The position numbers were made by a program, and so were the translations under genes. Shown here one piece after another: positions 6,684-16,142 of a DNA stretch of 37,451 bases (the first letter of the stretch is position 1; each line of letters opens with the position of its first letter). The DNA comes from Hyphococcus sp. (GTDB taxonomy: Bacteria; Pseudomonadota; Alphaproteobacteria; Caulobacterales; Parvularculaceae). The notes under the pieces were generated by a model. It saw nothing but the letters and a program-made list of their open reading frames with translations, was not told the origin of the DNA and made no database searches. The stretch lies in NCBI GenBank assembly GCA_021776415.1, contig JAJFFY010000049.1:1-37451 (forward strand), written 5' to 3'.

Positions 6684-9600
6684 CTAGTTTGTAAAATAGG
6701 ACTGCAAGGACGCCACATCGACCCCGCCGGCGCGCAGCGCTTCAATCGCCTGAACGGCCGCGCGCGCACCCGCCGCGGTGGTGATGCAGGGTATTTTCTG
6801 CGCCAGCGCCGTGATCCGGATTGAACGCGAATCCTTGACCGCCTGGGCGCCCTCGGTAGTGTTGAAGATCAGATCGACGGCGCCGTTCTTGAGAGCATCA
6901 ACAATATGCGGGCGGCCCTCTAGCACCTTATTGACGTGTTCAACGTCAAGCCCTTGCGTGCGGAGATAGTCGGCGGTCCCGCCCGTAGCGATGATGGAAA
7001 AGCCCATATCCAGGAGCCGGCTTGCGGCGCCAGCCATCTCCGGCTTGTCGGCGTCTTTCAGTGAGATGAAAACGCAGCCCGTCTCCGGCATGCGTGCGCC
7101 GACCCCGATCAGGCTTTTTGCGCGCGCCTTGGCGAAATTCACGTCGATCCCCATGACCTCGCCGGTCGAGCGCATCTCCGGGCCGAGCACAGTATCGACG
7201 CCGGGAAAACGCGAGAACGGAAACACCACCTCTTTGACTGACATGTGAGACAATACCGGCGGCGCCAGACCCAACGCAGAAATCTTCTTACCCGCCATCA
7301 CCTTTGCGGCAATGCGCGCAATCGGCAGGCCAGTAGCCTTGGCGACAAACGGTGCGGTGCGCGATGCGCGCGGATTAACCTCCAGAAGAAAAATAACCCC
7401 ATCTTTGATCGCATACTGAACATTCATCAGGCCAACGACGCCAAGCGCCAGGCCAAGTTTCGTGGTCTGGCTCTCGAGTTGCGCAATTATTTCCCTCGAT
7501 AGCGTATAAGGCGGCAGGGAGCAGGCGCTGTCGCCGGAATGAACGCCAGCCTCTTCGATATGCTCCATGATCGCCGCGATGAACACCTCATCGCCGTCGC
7601 AGATCGCGTCAACATCGACTTCGACGGCGTTCTGCAGATATTGATCGAGCAGAAGCGGCTCGTCTTCGGTTATCTCAATCTGCGCGGTCGCAAGATATTG
7701 TTTGAGACCGGCATCGTCATGAACGATTTCCATCGCCCGGCCGCCGAGCACATAAGACGGGCGCGTTACCAGCGGATAGCCAACCTGTTCGGCAATTTGG
7801 GCGGCTTCCTCGCGCGAGGCGGCGGTGGCATTGTTGGGCTGCAACAGGCCGAGCTGGGTCACCAGCGTTTGAAAACGTTTGCGATCTTCTGCAAGATCGA
7901 TGGAATCATAGGACGTGCCGAGGATCGGGACGCCTTCGCGTTCAAGAGTTTCGGCAAGCTTGAGCGGCGTTTGGCCGCCATATTGGACGATGACGCCGAG
8001 CAACTCGCCAGAGGCTTGTTCCGTCTCGATGATCTCCAGAACGTCTTCCGCCGTCAGCGGTTCGAAATATAGCCGGTCCGATGTGTCGTAATCGGTTGAG
8101 ACCGTTTCCGGGTTGCAATTCACCATAATCGATTCAACGCCTAAATCGGCGAGTGCAAAGGCTGCGTGGCAACAGCAATAGTCAAACTCGATGCCCTGGC
8201 CGATCCGGTTTGGGCCGCCGCCGAGAATGATCACCTTTTTGCTGTTGGTGGGACGCGCCTCGCAGACCGTCACATCGTTGAAGGCTGGTTCGTATGCGGA
8301 ATACATGTAAGGTGTCTTAGCCGCAAACTCCGCCGCGCAGCTGTCGATGCGTTTATAGACCGGCCGCACGCCGCGCGCATGCCGAAAGCTACGCACGTCT
8401 TTTTCAGTACCGCCACAAAGCTGGGCGAGCCGCTTGTCGGAAAAGCCCATGGATTTAAGCATCCGCAACCGCTCAGGGTTGTCCGGCAGGCCATCACGGG
8501 CGACGGATTTTTCCGCTGCAACAATTTCGTCAATGCGGTCGAGGATCCATGGATCATACCGCGTGATCGCGCGCACCTGTTCAATCGGCAGCCCGTGTCG
8601 CAGCGCCTCGGCGGCAACCCGCAACCGGTCCGGCGTCGGCGCCGCCAGCGCCGCGCGAAAGGCGTTGACGTCGTCGCCCTCATCGAGACCAGGCACATCA
8701 ATCGGATCAAGCCCGCAAAGCCCGGTTTCCAGCGAGCGCAACGCTTTTTGTAGGGATTCGTGAAACGTCCGGCCAATCGCCATGGCCTCGCCAACCGACT
8801 TCATCGCCGTTGACAGCATCGCCTCGGCGCCGGGAAATTTTTCAAACGCAAAGCGCGGTATCTTGGTGACGACATAGTCGATGGTCGGCTCGAACGAGGC
8901 CGGCGTTGCGCCGGTGATGTCGTTGTCGAGTTCGTCGAGGGTGTAGCCGACAGCGAGTTTCGCGGCGATGCGGGCAATCGGAAACCCGGTCGCCTTTGAC
9001 GCCAACGCTGACGAGCGCGACACGCGCGGGTTCATTTCAATGACGACGAGGCGGCCATTGTCTGGGTTGATTGCGAACTGAACATTCGACCCGCCGGTCT
9101 CCACGCCGATCTCGCGCATCACTGCAATCGAGGCGTTGCGCATAATCTGCAATTCTTTGTCGGTCAGCGTCAGCGCCGGAGCGATGGTAATGGAATCACC
9201 GGTGTGGACGCCCATGGGATCGACGTTCTCAATCGAGCAGACGATGATGCAATTATCCGCCGTGTCGCGGACAACCTCCATCTCAAATTCTTTCCAGCCG
9301 ATCAGGCTTTCATCAATCAACACCTGTCCCACCGGGGAGGCGTCAATTCCTGAGCGCACGAAATGTTCAAACTCTTCGCGATTATACGCCACGCCGCCGC
9401 CGGCGCCGCCGAGCGTGAAGGCCGGGCGGATGATGACCGGCAGGCCAATGTCGTCTATTGCGCGCAGCGCCGCCGTGGCGCCGGCGGCGCGGTCATAGCC
9501 GATGGTCTCGCCACTCTCATTTTTGATCGGCGGCGAGGCGGCGACAACCGAGCGCGGATTTTCTAGGCCGATCTTTTCCATTGCCGTACGGAATTTTTCA

Positions 9601-9986
9601 CGGTCCTCGGCTTTTTCAATTACGCCGGCGCGCGCGCCGATCATCTCAACACCGTATTTCTTCAGCACGCCAGTGCGCTCAAGATCGAGGGCGCAGTTGA
9701 GCGCGGTCTGCCCGCCCATGGTCGGCAACACCGCGTCGGGCCGCTCGAGCGCAATCACCATCTCGACAAATTCCGGCGTGACCGGCTCGATATAGGTGGC
9801 GTCGGCAAGCTCCGGGTCGGTCATGATTGTGGCCGGGTTGGAATTCACCAGGATCACCCGGTAGCCTTCTTCTTTCAGCGCCTTGACCGCCTGCACCCCG
9901 GAATAATCGAATTCGCAAGCCTGGCCGATAACGATGGGTCCGGCGCCGATAATTAAAATTGAAGATATGTCACTGCGTTTCGGCAT
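6684..9986 (-). CDS. carB: Carbamoyl-phosphate synthase, large subunit
   Basis: CarB makes carbamoyl phosphate from bicarbonate, ATP and ammonia delivered by CarA, for pyrimidine and arginine synthesis. The 1100-residue protein shows the two homologous synthetase halves: N-terminal [21 protein letters not shown] and a second [21 protein letters not shown] at the start of the second half. Each has an ATP-grasp domain ([22 protein letters not shown]). The C-terminal allosteric MGS-like domain contains [12 protein letters not shown]. Length is normal. CarA is not adjacent but lies 6.2 kb upstream on the same strand, with unrelated genes between. Confidence 0.98.
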   Translation of the reverse strand: MPKRSDISSILIIGAGPIVIGQACEFDYSGVQAVKALKEEGYRVILVNSNPATIMTDPELADATYIEPVTPEFVEMVIALERPDAVLPTMGGQTALNCALDLERTGVLKKYGVEMIGARAGVIEKAEDREKFRTAMEKIGLENPRSVVAASPPIKNESGETIGYDRAAGATAALRAIDDIGLPVIIRPAFTLGGAGGGVAYNREEFEHFVRSGIDASPVGQVLIDESLIGWKEFEMEVVRDTADNCIIVCSIENVDPMGVHTGDSITIAPALTLTDKELQIMRNASIAVMREIGVETGGSNVQFAINPDNGRLVVIEMNPRVSRSSALASKATGFPIARIAAKLAVGYTLDELDNDITGATPASFEPTIDYVVTKIPRFAFEKFPGAEAMLSTAMKSVGEAMAIGRTFHESLQKALRSLETGLCGLDPIDVPGLDEGDDVNAFRAALAAPTPDRLRVAAEALRHGLPIEQVRAITRYDPWILDRIDEIVAAEKSVARDGLPDNPERLRMLKSMGFSDKRLAQLCGGTEKDVRSFRHARGVRPVYKRIDSCAAEFAAKTPYMYSAYEPAFNDVTVCEARPTNSKKVIILGGGPNRIGQGIEFDYCCCHAAFALADLGVESIMVNCNPETVSTDYDTSDRLYFEPLTAEDVLEIIETEQASGELLGVIVQYGGQTPLKLAETLEREGVPILGTSYDSIDLAEDRKRFQTLVTQLGLLQPNNATAASREEAAQIAEQVGYPLVTRPSYVLGGRAMEIVHDDAGLKQYLATAQIEITEDEPLLLDQYLQNAVEVDVDAICDGDEVFIAAIMEHIEEAGVHSGDSACSLPPYTLSREIIAQLESQTTKLGLALGVVGLMNVQYAIKDGVIFLLEVNPRASRTAPFVAKATGLPIARIAAKVMAGKKISALGLAPPVLSHMSVKEVVFPFSRFPGVDTVLGPEMRSTGEVMGIDVNFAKARAKSLIGVGARMPETGCVFISLKDADKPEMAGAASRLLDMGFSIIATGGTADYLRTQGLDVEHVNKVLEGRPHIVDALKNGAVDLIFNTTEGAQAVKDSRSIRITALAQKIPCITTAAGARAAVQAIEALRAGGVDVASLQSYFTN

Positions 9987-10215
9987 GTATACTCGCGCGC
10001 AAGCCCGTTCCCGTGATGAGGGCTGGTGAACAGCCTTGCATGACGCGGGTGGGGAATCAGATGTCGGTTAAAGCGGTGTTTTATGGGATGCGGGCCGAAA
10101 GGGAAAGCCGCTGAGGCTGGGAAAGGTGCTTTTCACGCCAGAAATCCTTAAACAAATAGTGGTATTTGGGCGCCATACAAACACTGAAGCCGGCGTATCA
10201 AGGGGAGTTTTGATT

Positions 10216-11544
10216 TTGGCGGATGGCGAAAAATGCGGTTCTTTAGCAATCGTCGCTGGCGCCGGGATTGGCGGCCTTGCGGCGGCGGCAGCGCTTGCGC
10301 CCCGGTTTGACCGGGTTGTCATATTAGAAAAAGACCAAATTCTCAACGGCTGTGTCCGCAGGGGCGCCGCTCAAGGCGCTCATATCCATACCCTGCTTCA
10401 CGGCGGGGAGATGGGTCTTGAGCGGCTGATGCCGGGCCTGCGCGATACATTTTTGAGCGCTGGGGCGGCCAAAATCGATGTCGGCAAAAATTTTGGTATT
10501 TATGATTTTAACAGCTGGCGCGTCAGCCGTCCGCTTGGCCTAACGGTCTTGCAGATGAGCCGCCCGGCCTATGAAGTGGTAATGCGCAAGCGGGTTCTGG
10601 AATTCGGCAATGTGTCGATCCAAACCGGGACCAGCGTCACTGGACTGTCGATAGAAAAAGGTTGCGTTCGCGGCGTGCTTATTAAAGGCGAGCAGGAGAT
10701 GGTCGCCGATCTGGTGGTCGATGCGCGTGGCCGCGGCGGGGCTTTGCCGCGCGATCTGGTCAAAAACGGTTTCGGCGAGGCGCCGGAATCGGTGCTCGGC
10801 ATTGCCATGTCTTATGTGAGCGGCCGGTTTAAAAGGCCGCCCGGAGCGGGCGATGAAGCCAAAGCGGTCATGGTGCGGCCAACGTCTCCGGACCGGCGCT
10901 ATGGGCTTGTCTGCCCGATTGAGAACGGCGAATGGTTTATTACGCTCGGCGGCCGGGGCGTTGTCGAGCCGCCATCTGATCTTGAAGGCTTTTTGGACTA
11001 TGCGCGCATGCTGGCGGCGCCTGAGTTTTTTGAGATGATGGACGGCGCTGAGCTGATCGGCGATTTGCGCAGCTTCAAAATTCCGACCGCAAACTGGCGC
11101 CATTACGATCAGATGCCAGCTTTCCCGCAACGACTGGCGCCGCTTGGCGATACGATTGGCAATGTAAATCCGACCCTTGGTCAGGGCATGTCGGTCGCCG
11201 TGTTTCATGCGCTCGGCCTTGCCGATGCGCTCGACAAACATGGCTTGGACGATGGTTTCAGTGAAGCCTATTTTGCTGCGGCCATGAACGCCAGCAACGC
11301 GGCGTGGACCTTGGCTTCCTATGACGATCTGGAGTTCTCCGAAGTCACTGGCGAGCGGCCGGAGAATTTTGAGCAAATCGCGGCCTTTTCCCGGGGCCTT
11401 AAATTACTCGGCAATGACGACCCGGAGATCCACCGTCTCTCGGTAGAGGTCGCGCATATGCTGCGTCCGCCAAGTCTGTTGCAGGACGAAAAAGTTGTCG
11501 GCCAAGTGATGCGGAAATTGTTCGAGGCCCAATCTGCTGCGTAG
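10216..11544 (+). CDS. FAD-dependent oxidoreductase (monooxygenase/halogenase-like)
   Basis: This is a probable flavin-dependent monooxygenase of the class that includes epoxidase- and halogenase-like proteins; the substrate is unknown. It has a Rossmann GAGIGG at residues 15-20, a QGAHIHTLLHGGEMGLERLMPG segment typical of the group, DARGRGG, and the second FAD motif PLGDTIGNVNPTLGQGMS near residue 320. I see no membrane helices. The start is uncertain. The TTG at 10216 (442 aa) has AGGGGAG 8 bases upstream and puts the FAD motif at the usual distance from the N-terminus. The GTG at 10126 would add 30 residues of unfamiliar sequence. It is divergent from carB and followed by the ArsR promoter. 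Confidence 0.8.
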   Translation: MADGEKCGSLAIVAGAGIGGLAAAAALAPRFDRVVILEKDQILNGCVRRGAAQGAHIHTLLHGGEMGLERLMPGLRDTFLSAGAAKIDVGKNFGIYDFNSWRVSRPLGLTVLQMSRPAYEVVMRKRVLEFGNVSIQTGTSVTGLSIEKGCVRGVLIKGEQEMVADLVVDARGRGGALPRDLVKNGFGEAPESVLGIAMSYVSGRFKRPPGAGDEAKAVMVRPTSPDRRYGLVCPIENGEWFITLGGRGVVEPPSDLEGFLDYARMLAAPEFFEMMDGAELIGDLRSFKIPTANWRHYDQMPAFPQRLAPLGDTIGNVNPTLGQGMSVAVFHALGLADALDKHGLDDGFSEAYFAAAMNASNAAWTLASYDDLEFSEVTGERPENFEQIAAFSRGLKLLGNDDPEIHRLSVEVAHMLRPPSLLQDEKVVGQVMRKLFEAQSAA

Positions 11545-11579
11545 TTTAGCGGCGGTGTAACGCGCCTGAAAAAAATCTA

Positions 11580-11627
11580 TTGACATAATACCAAAAGGTT
11601 TCCTATAAAGCGAAACCATAAGGTTTT
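11580..11627 (+). promoter_or_regulatory. Sigma-70-type promoter with paired operator, arsR/AHSA1 operon
   Basis: TTGACA (11580-11585) and TATAAA (11604-11609) are separated by 18 bases, a near-consensus housekeeping promoter. Overlapping it are two copies of a 12-base site, ACCAAAAGGTTT (11590-11601) and ACCATAAGGTTT (11615-11626), each an ACC-N4-GGT palindrome, 25 bases apart start to start. One lies in the -35/-10 spacer and the other just before the ArsR start. This fits autorepression by the downstream ArsR protein. Confidence 0.75.
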
Positions 11628-11632
11628 ATGTC

Positions 11633-11956
11633 ATGATCCAATCCGCATCCGCCCAACCCGTCTTCAGAGCACTCGCCGACCCGACCCGGCGCGAGATCAT
11701 ATCGATGCTCGCCGCCGGCGCGCGGCCGGTTGGCGACATTACCGCCGCCTTCGACATTACCCGCCCGGCGATTGCAAAACATCTGCGTATTCTCGAACAG
11801 GGCGGCCTGATCACCGTTGAGGTGAAAGGGCGTGAACGGATCAACCGGCTCAACCCGCAGGCGCTGAAAACCGCTTCGGACTGGCTCAACTATTTTGAGG
11901 AGTTCTGGGATGAACGCCTCGCTAAACTCAAACAAGTCGTGGAGGACAAAAAATGA
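11633..11956 (+). CDS. ArsR family transcriptional regulator
   Basis: A 107-residue winged-helix DNA-binding protein: RALADPTRREIISMLAAG, then the recognition region TAAFDITRPAIAKHLRILEQGGLI and the wing VEVKGRERINRLNP. The C-terminus (YFEEFWDERLAKLKQVVED) is the helix seen in ArsR regulators paired with AHSA1/SRPBCC proteins. No Cys metal site is visible, so metal sensing is unlikely. It overlaps the next gene by four bases (ATGA), implying translational coupling. Two operator-like palindromes lie in its promoter, suggesting autorepression. Confidence 0.92.
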   Translation: MIQSASAQPVFRALADPTRREIISMLAAGARPVGDITAAFDITRPAIAKHLRILEQGGLITVEVKGRERINRLNPQALKTASDWLNYFEEFWDERLAKLKQVVEDKK

Positions 11957-12375
11957 GTGGAATGAAAATCGTAAAAACGTTGTTTCTGAAAGCGCCGCCG
12001 GAACATGTGTGGAAATTCCTGACAGAGGCTGACCGCATGGCGGAGTGGTTTCATCGCGGCGCCAATGACCTTGCCGAAGGTGGAGATTATATTCTTCAAA
12101 CAAATTCCTACGGCAAGGAAGGGGAAAAACTTTGCTGGGGAAAGGTGCTGGAAATGAAAAAACCAGAACGGCTAGTGCATACATTTACCCATGGAATGCT
12201 GCAAGGCGTTGAGACGACCTGCACATGGACGCTTGAGAAAGTCATGGGCGGCACGATTTTAACGCTCGTCCATGATGGCTGGGATAAAGTCGAAGAAGGC
12301 GCCTTTGGCATGGCCGCCAATCACGATAGCGGCTGGGACGAGCATTTTGCGCGGCTTCGTAAAGTCGCCAGTTAA
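11953..12375 (+). CDS. SRPBCC / AHSA1-like domain protein
   Basis: This 140-residue protein has a START/Bet v1-like fold and is probably a cytoplasmic small-ligand-binding protein. The pattern KTLFLKAPPEHVWKFLTEADRMAEWF at the N-terminus and CTWTLEKVMGGTILTLVHDGW in the second half is that of the AHSA1 subfamily commonly encoded with an ArsR regulator. The ligand is not known for this group. It is translated from an ATG overlapping the arsR stop and is therefore part of the same operon. A GC-rich hairpin follows 25 bases after the stop. Confidence 0.88.
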   Translation: MSGMKIVKTLFLKAPPEHVWKFLTEADRMAEWFHRGANDLAEGGDYILQTNSYGKEGEKLCWGKVLEMKKPERLVHTFTHGMLQGVETTCTWTLEKVMGGTILTLVHDGWDKVEEGAFGMAANHDSGWDEHFARLRKVAS

Positions 12376-12399
12376 CGTATATTTTATAGGCAGTTATAA

Positions 12400-12433
12400 A
12401 TCAGCGGCGGCGCAGAAGTGCGCCGTCGCTGAT
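12400..12433 (+). terminator. Strong hairpin after the arsR/AHSA1 operon
   Basis: ATCAGCGGCGGCGCA (12400-12414) pairs with TGCGCCGTCGCTGAT (12419-12433) with one G-T wobble and a GAAG tetraloop. There is no T-run, so it is either a non-canonical terminator or a stabilising 3' structure. Confidence 0.5.
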
Positions 12434-12493
12434 ACTATGTTATAGCCATCTCACCATCGCAAAGCCCCCGAAGGGGAGCACAGGAGAGATGAA

Positions 12494-13495
12494 ATGCGCA
12501 GCTTGGCGGCTCTGATTTTTGGCATAATGGCGATCGAGGGGCCGACTATGGCCGAGGAGACCGTCGATATTCGCGAATGGGAGGTGCCTTTTGAAAGCTC
12601 CCGACCGCGCGACCCGTTTGCTGAAAATGCAAATTCGGTCTGGTTCGTTGGTCAGCGTACGGGATATCTCGCCAATCTGCAGGCAGATACTGGCAAGATT
12701 TCAAAATTTGATCTCAAACAAGGCTCCGGACCGCATAATTTGATTGTCGGGTCCGACGGAATGGTCTGGTATGCAGGAAACAAACATGCGCTTATCGGCC
12801 GATATGACCCTGAAACGGATGCGGTCGAAGAAATTCCGATGCCTGATCCAGCCGCGCGCGATCCGCATACATTGGTTTTTGATGCGGGTGAGGAAAATAT
12901 CTGGTTCACACTCCAAGGCGCCAACATGGTTGGCCGGCTGAATATTGCTTCGCGCAAGGTTGACCTTATTGCCTCCAAAACTCAGCGATCGCGGCCTTAT
13001 GGGATTAAGATGGCTGGCGACGGTTCTGTTTGGGTGGTTCTGTTCGGAACCAATAAACTTGCGCATATTGACGCTGAGACGCTTGCGCTAACCGAAATTA
13101 CCTTGCCGCGGAAAGAGGCGCGGCCACGGCGGCTTGAAATCGGTGACGACGGCGCCGTCTGGTATGTGGATTACGCCAAGGGCATGCTTGGTAGATATGA
13201 TCCTGAAACGGACAAGTTTAAGGAATGGGCAATGCCGCAAGGAGAAGGCGCGCGTCCCTATGGCACTGCGATGGATAGCGACGGCCGGATCTGGATCGCG
13301 GCGAGCGGCGTTAAGCCAAATATTTTTATGGGATTTAATCCAAAAGACGAGAAGTTCTTTGCTTTGACGCCAGTGCCATCCGGCGGCGGTACAATTCGGC
13401 ACATGCATTACCACGAGCCTTCTGGCGCGGTATGGTTTGGAACCGATACCAACTATGTAGGTCGCGCCATTGTTCAACCACAACAGAGCCAATAG
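12494..13495 (+). CDS. Secreted Vgb/streptogramin-lyase-like beta-propeller
   Basis: This 333-residue protein has a short hydrophobic N-terminus compatible with a signal peptide ending near MAEE. It then has repeated blades of the form VWY...GRYDPETD...EIPMP, IWFTLQGANMVGRLN, VWVVLFGTNKLAHID, VWYVDYAKGMLGRYDPETD, IWIAASG and VWFGTDTNYVGRAIV. That is the virginiamycin B lyase / NHL-type propeller family. A drug-inactivating role cannot be claimed; most relatives have no known substrate. A ribosome-binding site CAGGAGAG precedes the ATG. The next gene starts four bases after its stop, so the pair is probably one periplasmic unit. Confidence 0.82.
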   Translation: MRSLAALIFGIMAIEGPTMAEETVDIREWEVPFESSRPRDPFAENANSVWFVGQRTGYLANLQADTGKISKFDLKQGSGPHNLIVGSDGMVWYAGNKHALIGRYDPETDAVEEIPMPDPAARDPHTLVFDAGEENIWFTLQGANMVGRLNIASRKVDLIASKTQRSRPYGIKMAGDGSVWVVLFGTNKLAHIDAETLALTEITLPRKEARPRRLEIGDDGAVWYVDYAKGMLGRYDPETDKFKEWAMPQGEGARPYGTAMDSDGRIWIAASGVKPNIFMGFNPKDEKFFALTPVPSGGGTIRHMHYHEPSGAVWFGTDTNYVGRAIVQPQQSQ

Positions 13496-13499
13496 ATCC

Positions 13500-14069
13500 G
13501 TGCGGCGTCGCCTTCTTGCCGCAAGCGCCGCAGCGCTCTTGCTGTCCGGCGCAGCCAGCGCCAATCCCGATGGCGCGCCATGGGGTGCGGCCAACCCGGC
13601 GGCCGCGCATAATTGTTGGTCCTGTCATTTCGATGGGGACCCGGTTTTTGATTCTGCGTCGATAACCCTTTTCTTTATGGATAGAGAGATTTCCTCTGGC
13701 GAACCTGTAGATATTTATGTGCAGTTCAGAAATCCAGATAATAAAAATGCCGGATTACAGATTATATCGACGGGGGGAGAATTTACGTCAGCATACGAAG
13801 ATATAGAGGCGAATGGCGCTCAGGCACGGTCGCTTGCGTCAAGAGATAATGCTTCCTGGTCCGCGATTGTTGGGACAACCCTTATTCCTAGTGCAGTTAT
13901 GTGGAAGCTGCGATGGACGCCACCCGAAAATCCGAACGGGGACGTGCATGTCTGGATTGCTGTAAACGAAAGCAATGATGATCAATCCCCGTTTGGGGAT
14001 CGGATTCACTTCAAGAGCATTAAAATAATCGTGCCGGAAGAATCCTTGCTACTGCCAGCGCTTCGATAA
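13500..14069 (+). CDS. Exported CxxCH protein, choice-of-anchor V/Reelin-like domain
   Basis: I place the start at the GTG at 13500 (189 aa), because it gives a textbook signal peptide: three Arg, an Ala/Leu core and cleavage after AASA. A TTG at 13470 would overlap the propeller gene by 26 bases. The mature N-terminus has Cys39-Trp-Ser-Cys42-His43, a c-type haem attachment motif. A beta-rich domain follows (ISSGEPVDIYVQFRNPDN; WKLRWTPPENPNGDVHVW). This order, a short CxxCH segment then an Ig-like domain, resembles choice-of-anchor V proteins. Whether haem is bound is not known. The 3' end overlaps the convergent hydrolase gene by 21 bases. Confidence 0.75.
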   Translation: MRRRLLAASAAALLLSGAASANPDGAPWGAANPAAAHNCWSCHFDGDPVFDSASITLFFMDREISSGEPVDIYVQFRNPDNKNAGLQIISTGGEFTSAYEDIEANGAQARSLASRDNASWSAIVGTTLIPSAVMWKLRWTPPENPNGDVHVWIAVNESNDDQSPFGDRIHFKSIKIIVPEESLLLPALR

Positions 14070-14783
14070 TTTCTGATCGATCTCATTTGCCGGCTTTTGC
14101 TCCGCACCCTGATAGCCGGTAACTTTGTCGCCGACAAAGGGGTTGGTCTGGCGCTCGCGGCCGAATGTTGAAGTTGGCCCGTGACCGGGGACGAACTGCA
14201 TATCGGGCCCGAGCGGCCACAGCTTTTGGGTAATCGAATTGATCAGGCTCTGGTGGTCGCTCTGCGGGAAGTCGGTGCGCCCGATCGATCCGGCGAAAAG
14301 GACGTCGCCGACAAAGGCGATCTTGGCGCCCTGATGATAGATGACGACATGGCCTGGCGTGTGGCCGGGCGTCGCGACGACATTGAATTCGATGCCGTCG
14401 AGGTCAAGCGTGTCGCCGTCTTTGAGCCATTGATCGGGCGCGCAATTCTCGCCCATGCCGGGATGACCATATTGCGCCCATTGCGACGCGATGGCGTCGA
14501 GCCAGAACGTATCGTCCTTGTGCGGCCCGGTGATCGGCGCGCCGGTTTTGCGTTTGAGATCCTCCGCGCCGCCAGCGTGATCGAGATGGCCATGGGTGAG
14601 CCAGATTTGCTCGATAGTCGCGCCGATCTCTTCGGCCGCCTTAAAAATTTTATCAGCCTCACCGCCGGGATCGACCACCGCGGCTTTGCCCGATGGCGCC
14701 TTGATGATCGAACAATTTTGTTGAAGCGGCGTCACCGGGACGACGCGGATCTGAAAGGGCGGTTGGGTTTGGCTGTCGGTCAT
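14049..14783 (-). CDS. MBL-fold metallohydrolase (glyoxalase II-like)
   Basis: A 244-residue metallo-beta-lactamase-fold protein. Metal ligands are visible: His64-x-His66-x-Asp68-His69 in THGHLDHAGG, a further His in ATPGHTPGHV, Asp in FVGDVLFAGSIGRTDFP, and His in FVPGHGPTSTFG. The pattern matches the YcbL-type single-domain glyoxalase II branch, which hydrolyses thioesters such as S-lactoylglutathione, but the substrate here is inferred. No signal peptide is seen, so it is probably cytoplasmic. It is divergent from the YcaQ-like gene across an 82-base gap. Confidence 0.88.
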   Translation of the reverse strand: MTDSQTQPPFQIRVVPVTPLQQNCSIIKAPSGKAAVVDPGGEADKIFKAAEEIGATIEQIWLTHGHLDHAGGAEDLKRKTGAPITGPHKDDTFWLDAIASQWAQYGHPGMGENCAPDQWLKDGDTLDLDGIEFNVVATPGHTPGHVVIYHQGAKIAFVGDVLFAGSIGRTDFPQSDHQSLINSITQKLWPLGPDMQFVPGHGPTSTFGRERQTNPFVGDKVTGYQGAEQKPANEIDQKLSKRWQ

Positions 14784-14865
14784 GACCGGTCAATAGCGAT
14801 TTGCGTCGTAAAAGGGAACCGGGCAATGTCAGCGGCTTCTGTCCGGCGACTTCTGAGAAAATGAA

Positions 14866-16047
14866 ATGGCTCTGATAATCCGAAACCGCGATGCGCGCCG
14901 GCTATGGCTGGACCGTCAGGGCTTGCTGGCAACTCCGACCGGCGCGCTTGACCAAGCCGGGCTCGCGGAGATCATTGAGCGCCTGGGCTTTGTCCAGCTC
15001 GATACGATCCGCATCATCGCCCGCGCCCATGATCATATCTTGTGGTCGCGCAACCAGAATTATCGCGAGTCGATGCTCGACCGGTTGATGCGGGAGCGCA
15101 TGGTGTTTGAGCATTTCACCCATGACGCCTCGGTGTTGCCGATGACGTTTTATCCCAATTGGCGGCGCCAGTTTGAGCGCATGCGCGCGCGGGTGGAAGA
15201 CAGCGGCTGGTACGAATTGATGCCGTCAAAGCGTGAACGCGAAAAGATATTGAAGCGCGTGGAAGCAGACGGCCCGTTATCGACGCGTGATTTTGAAGTC
15301 CGGGCGAAATCCAAATCCAGCCATGCCTGGGCGCGCCCGCCGCACAAGATTGCGCTCGATTTTTACTGGTATGCGGGCGTCCTCGCGACCTGTCATCGCA
15401 AGAACTTTATCAAGCACTATGATACCGCTGAAAAGGTGATCCCGGATGGGCTCCGCGCCAAATCGGTAAGCGACGCCAGGCAAGTGAACTGGCTTTGCTC
15501 AAACGCCCTTGAGCGTCTCGGCTTTGCCAGCGAAGGCGATCTGCAACGGTTCTGGGATGCCGTTGATCTCGGCGAGGTAAAAAGCTGGGCAAAGAGAAGC
15601 TGCAAAAAACTCGTCGATGTTGAAATCGAAACGGCTGACGGCGGCGCTTACAAGGCATTTGCGGCGGGTGACATTGAAGAGCGGCTGGCGGCGCTGAAGC
15701 CCGCGACCTCGAGGTTGCGGATATTAAACCCGTTTGATCCAGTAATTAGGGATAGGGCGCGCCTCGAACGGCTGTTCGGCTTTTCCTATCGTGTAGAAAT
15801 GTTCACACCCGCCGCAAAACGTCAGTATGGCTACTATGTCTACCCAATGCTGGAAGGCGAACGCTTCGTCGGCCGTATCGAAGCCAAGGCCGACCGCAAG
15901 AAGGGAACGCTTTCCATCGACAATATCTGGTGGGAGCAGGGCGTGAAGGCGACCAATGCACGCCGGCGCAAACTGGATGCGGAACTGGAGCGCATCGGCC
16001 GGTTTGTCGGGGCGAGGGATGTGGCGTGGAAGTGTAAGCCGCAATGA
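14866..16047 (+). CDS. YcaQ/AlkX-type DNA glycosylase (winged helix)
   Basis: A 393-residue protein of the HTH_42 family (formerly a DUF). E. coli YcaQ is a DNA glycosylase that unhooks interstrand crosslinks. The active-site Q-x-D motif is visible as Gln44-Leu45-Asp46 in GFVQLDTIRIIARAHDHILWSR. A following region EHFTHDASVLPMTFYPNWRR is also typical, and the C-terminal part (RILNPFDPVIRDRARLERLFGF, YGYYVYPMLEGERFVGR) is highly conserved in the family. The ATG at 14866 is used; the ATG at 14861 stops after four codons. It is divergent from the MBL gene; a palindromic repeat follows. Confidence 0.88.
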   Translation: MALIIRNRDARRLWLDRQGLLATPTGALDQAGLAEIIERLGFVQLDTIRIIARAHDHILWSRNQNYRESMLDRLMRERMVFEHFTHDASVLPMTFYPNWRRQFERMRARVEDSGWYELMPSKREREKILKRVEADGPLSTRDFEVRAKSKSSHAWARPPHKIALDFYWYAGVLATCHRKNFIKHYDTAEKVIPDGLRAKSVSDARQVNWLCSNALERLGFASEGDLQRFWDAVDLGEVKSWAKRSCKKLVDVEIETADGGAYKAFAAGDIEERLAALKPATSRLRILNPFDPVIRDRARLERLFGFSYRVEMFTPAAKRQYGYYVYPMLEGERFVGRIEAKADRKKGTLSIDNIWWEQGVKATNARRRKLDAELERIGRFVGARDVAWKCKPQ

Positions 16048-16061
16048 TGGAGATTGGCGGC

Positions 16062-16142
16062 TACCCCCCACACAAAATTGCTTCGCAATTTTGACTTCCC
16101 CTCAGGGGGGAGGTCGAAATCTTTGATTTCGGGAGGGGGTTA
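16062..16142. repeat. Palindromic element ending in the carA stop codon
   Basis: Outer arms are C-rich (16062-16071) and G-rich (16132-16142). Inside are two side hairpins, CAAAATTGC/GCAATTTTG (16073-16093) and CGAAATC/GATTTCG (16115-16131), and a central stem ACTTCCCC/GGGGAGGT (16094-16114). The plan, outer arms with a small hairpin in each side and a central stem, is the same as in the 5781 and 23418 elements though the sequence differs. The right arm supplies the TAA of carA. Confidence 0.75.

Noticed and set aside
7539-8753. Plus-strand open frames (177 and 195 codons) opposite carB
   Set aside because: Shadows of carB; the carB frame is continuous and fully conserved.
10126-10215. GTG start at 10126 for the FAD oxidoreductase
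   Set aside because: It would add 30 residues before the FAD motif without homologous character; the TTG at 10216 has the better ribosome-binding site. Not excluded.
10540-11376. Minus-strand open frame of 278 codons opposite the FAD oxidoreductase
   Set aside because: Arg/His-rich translation, entirely within a gene with clear FAD motifs on the other strand.
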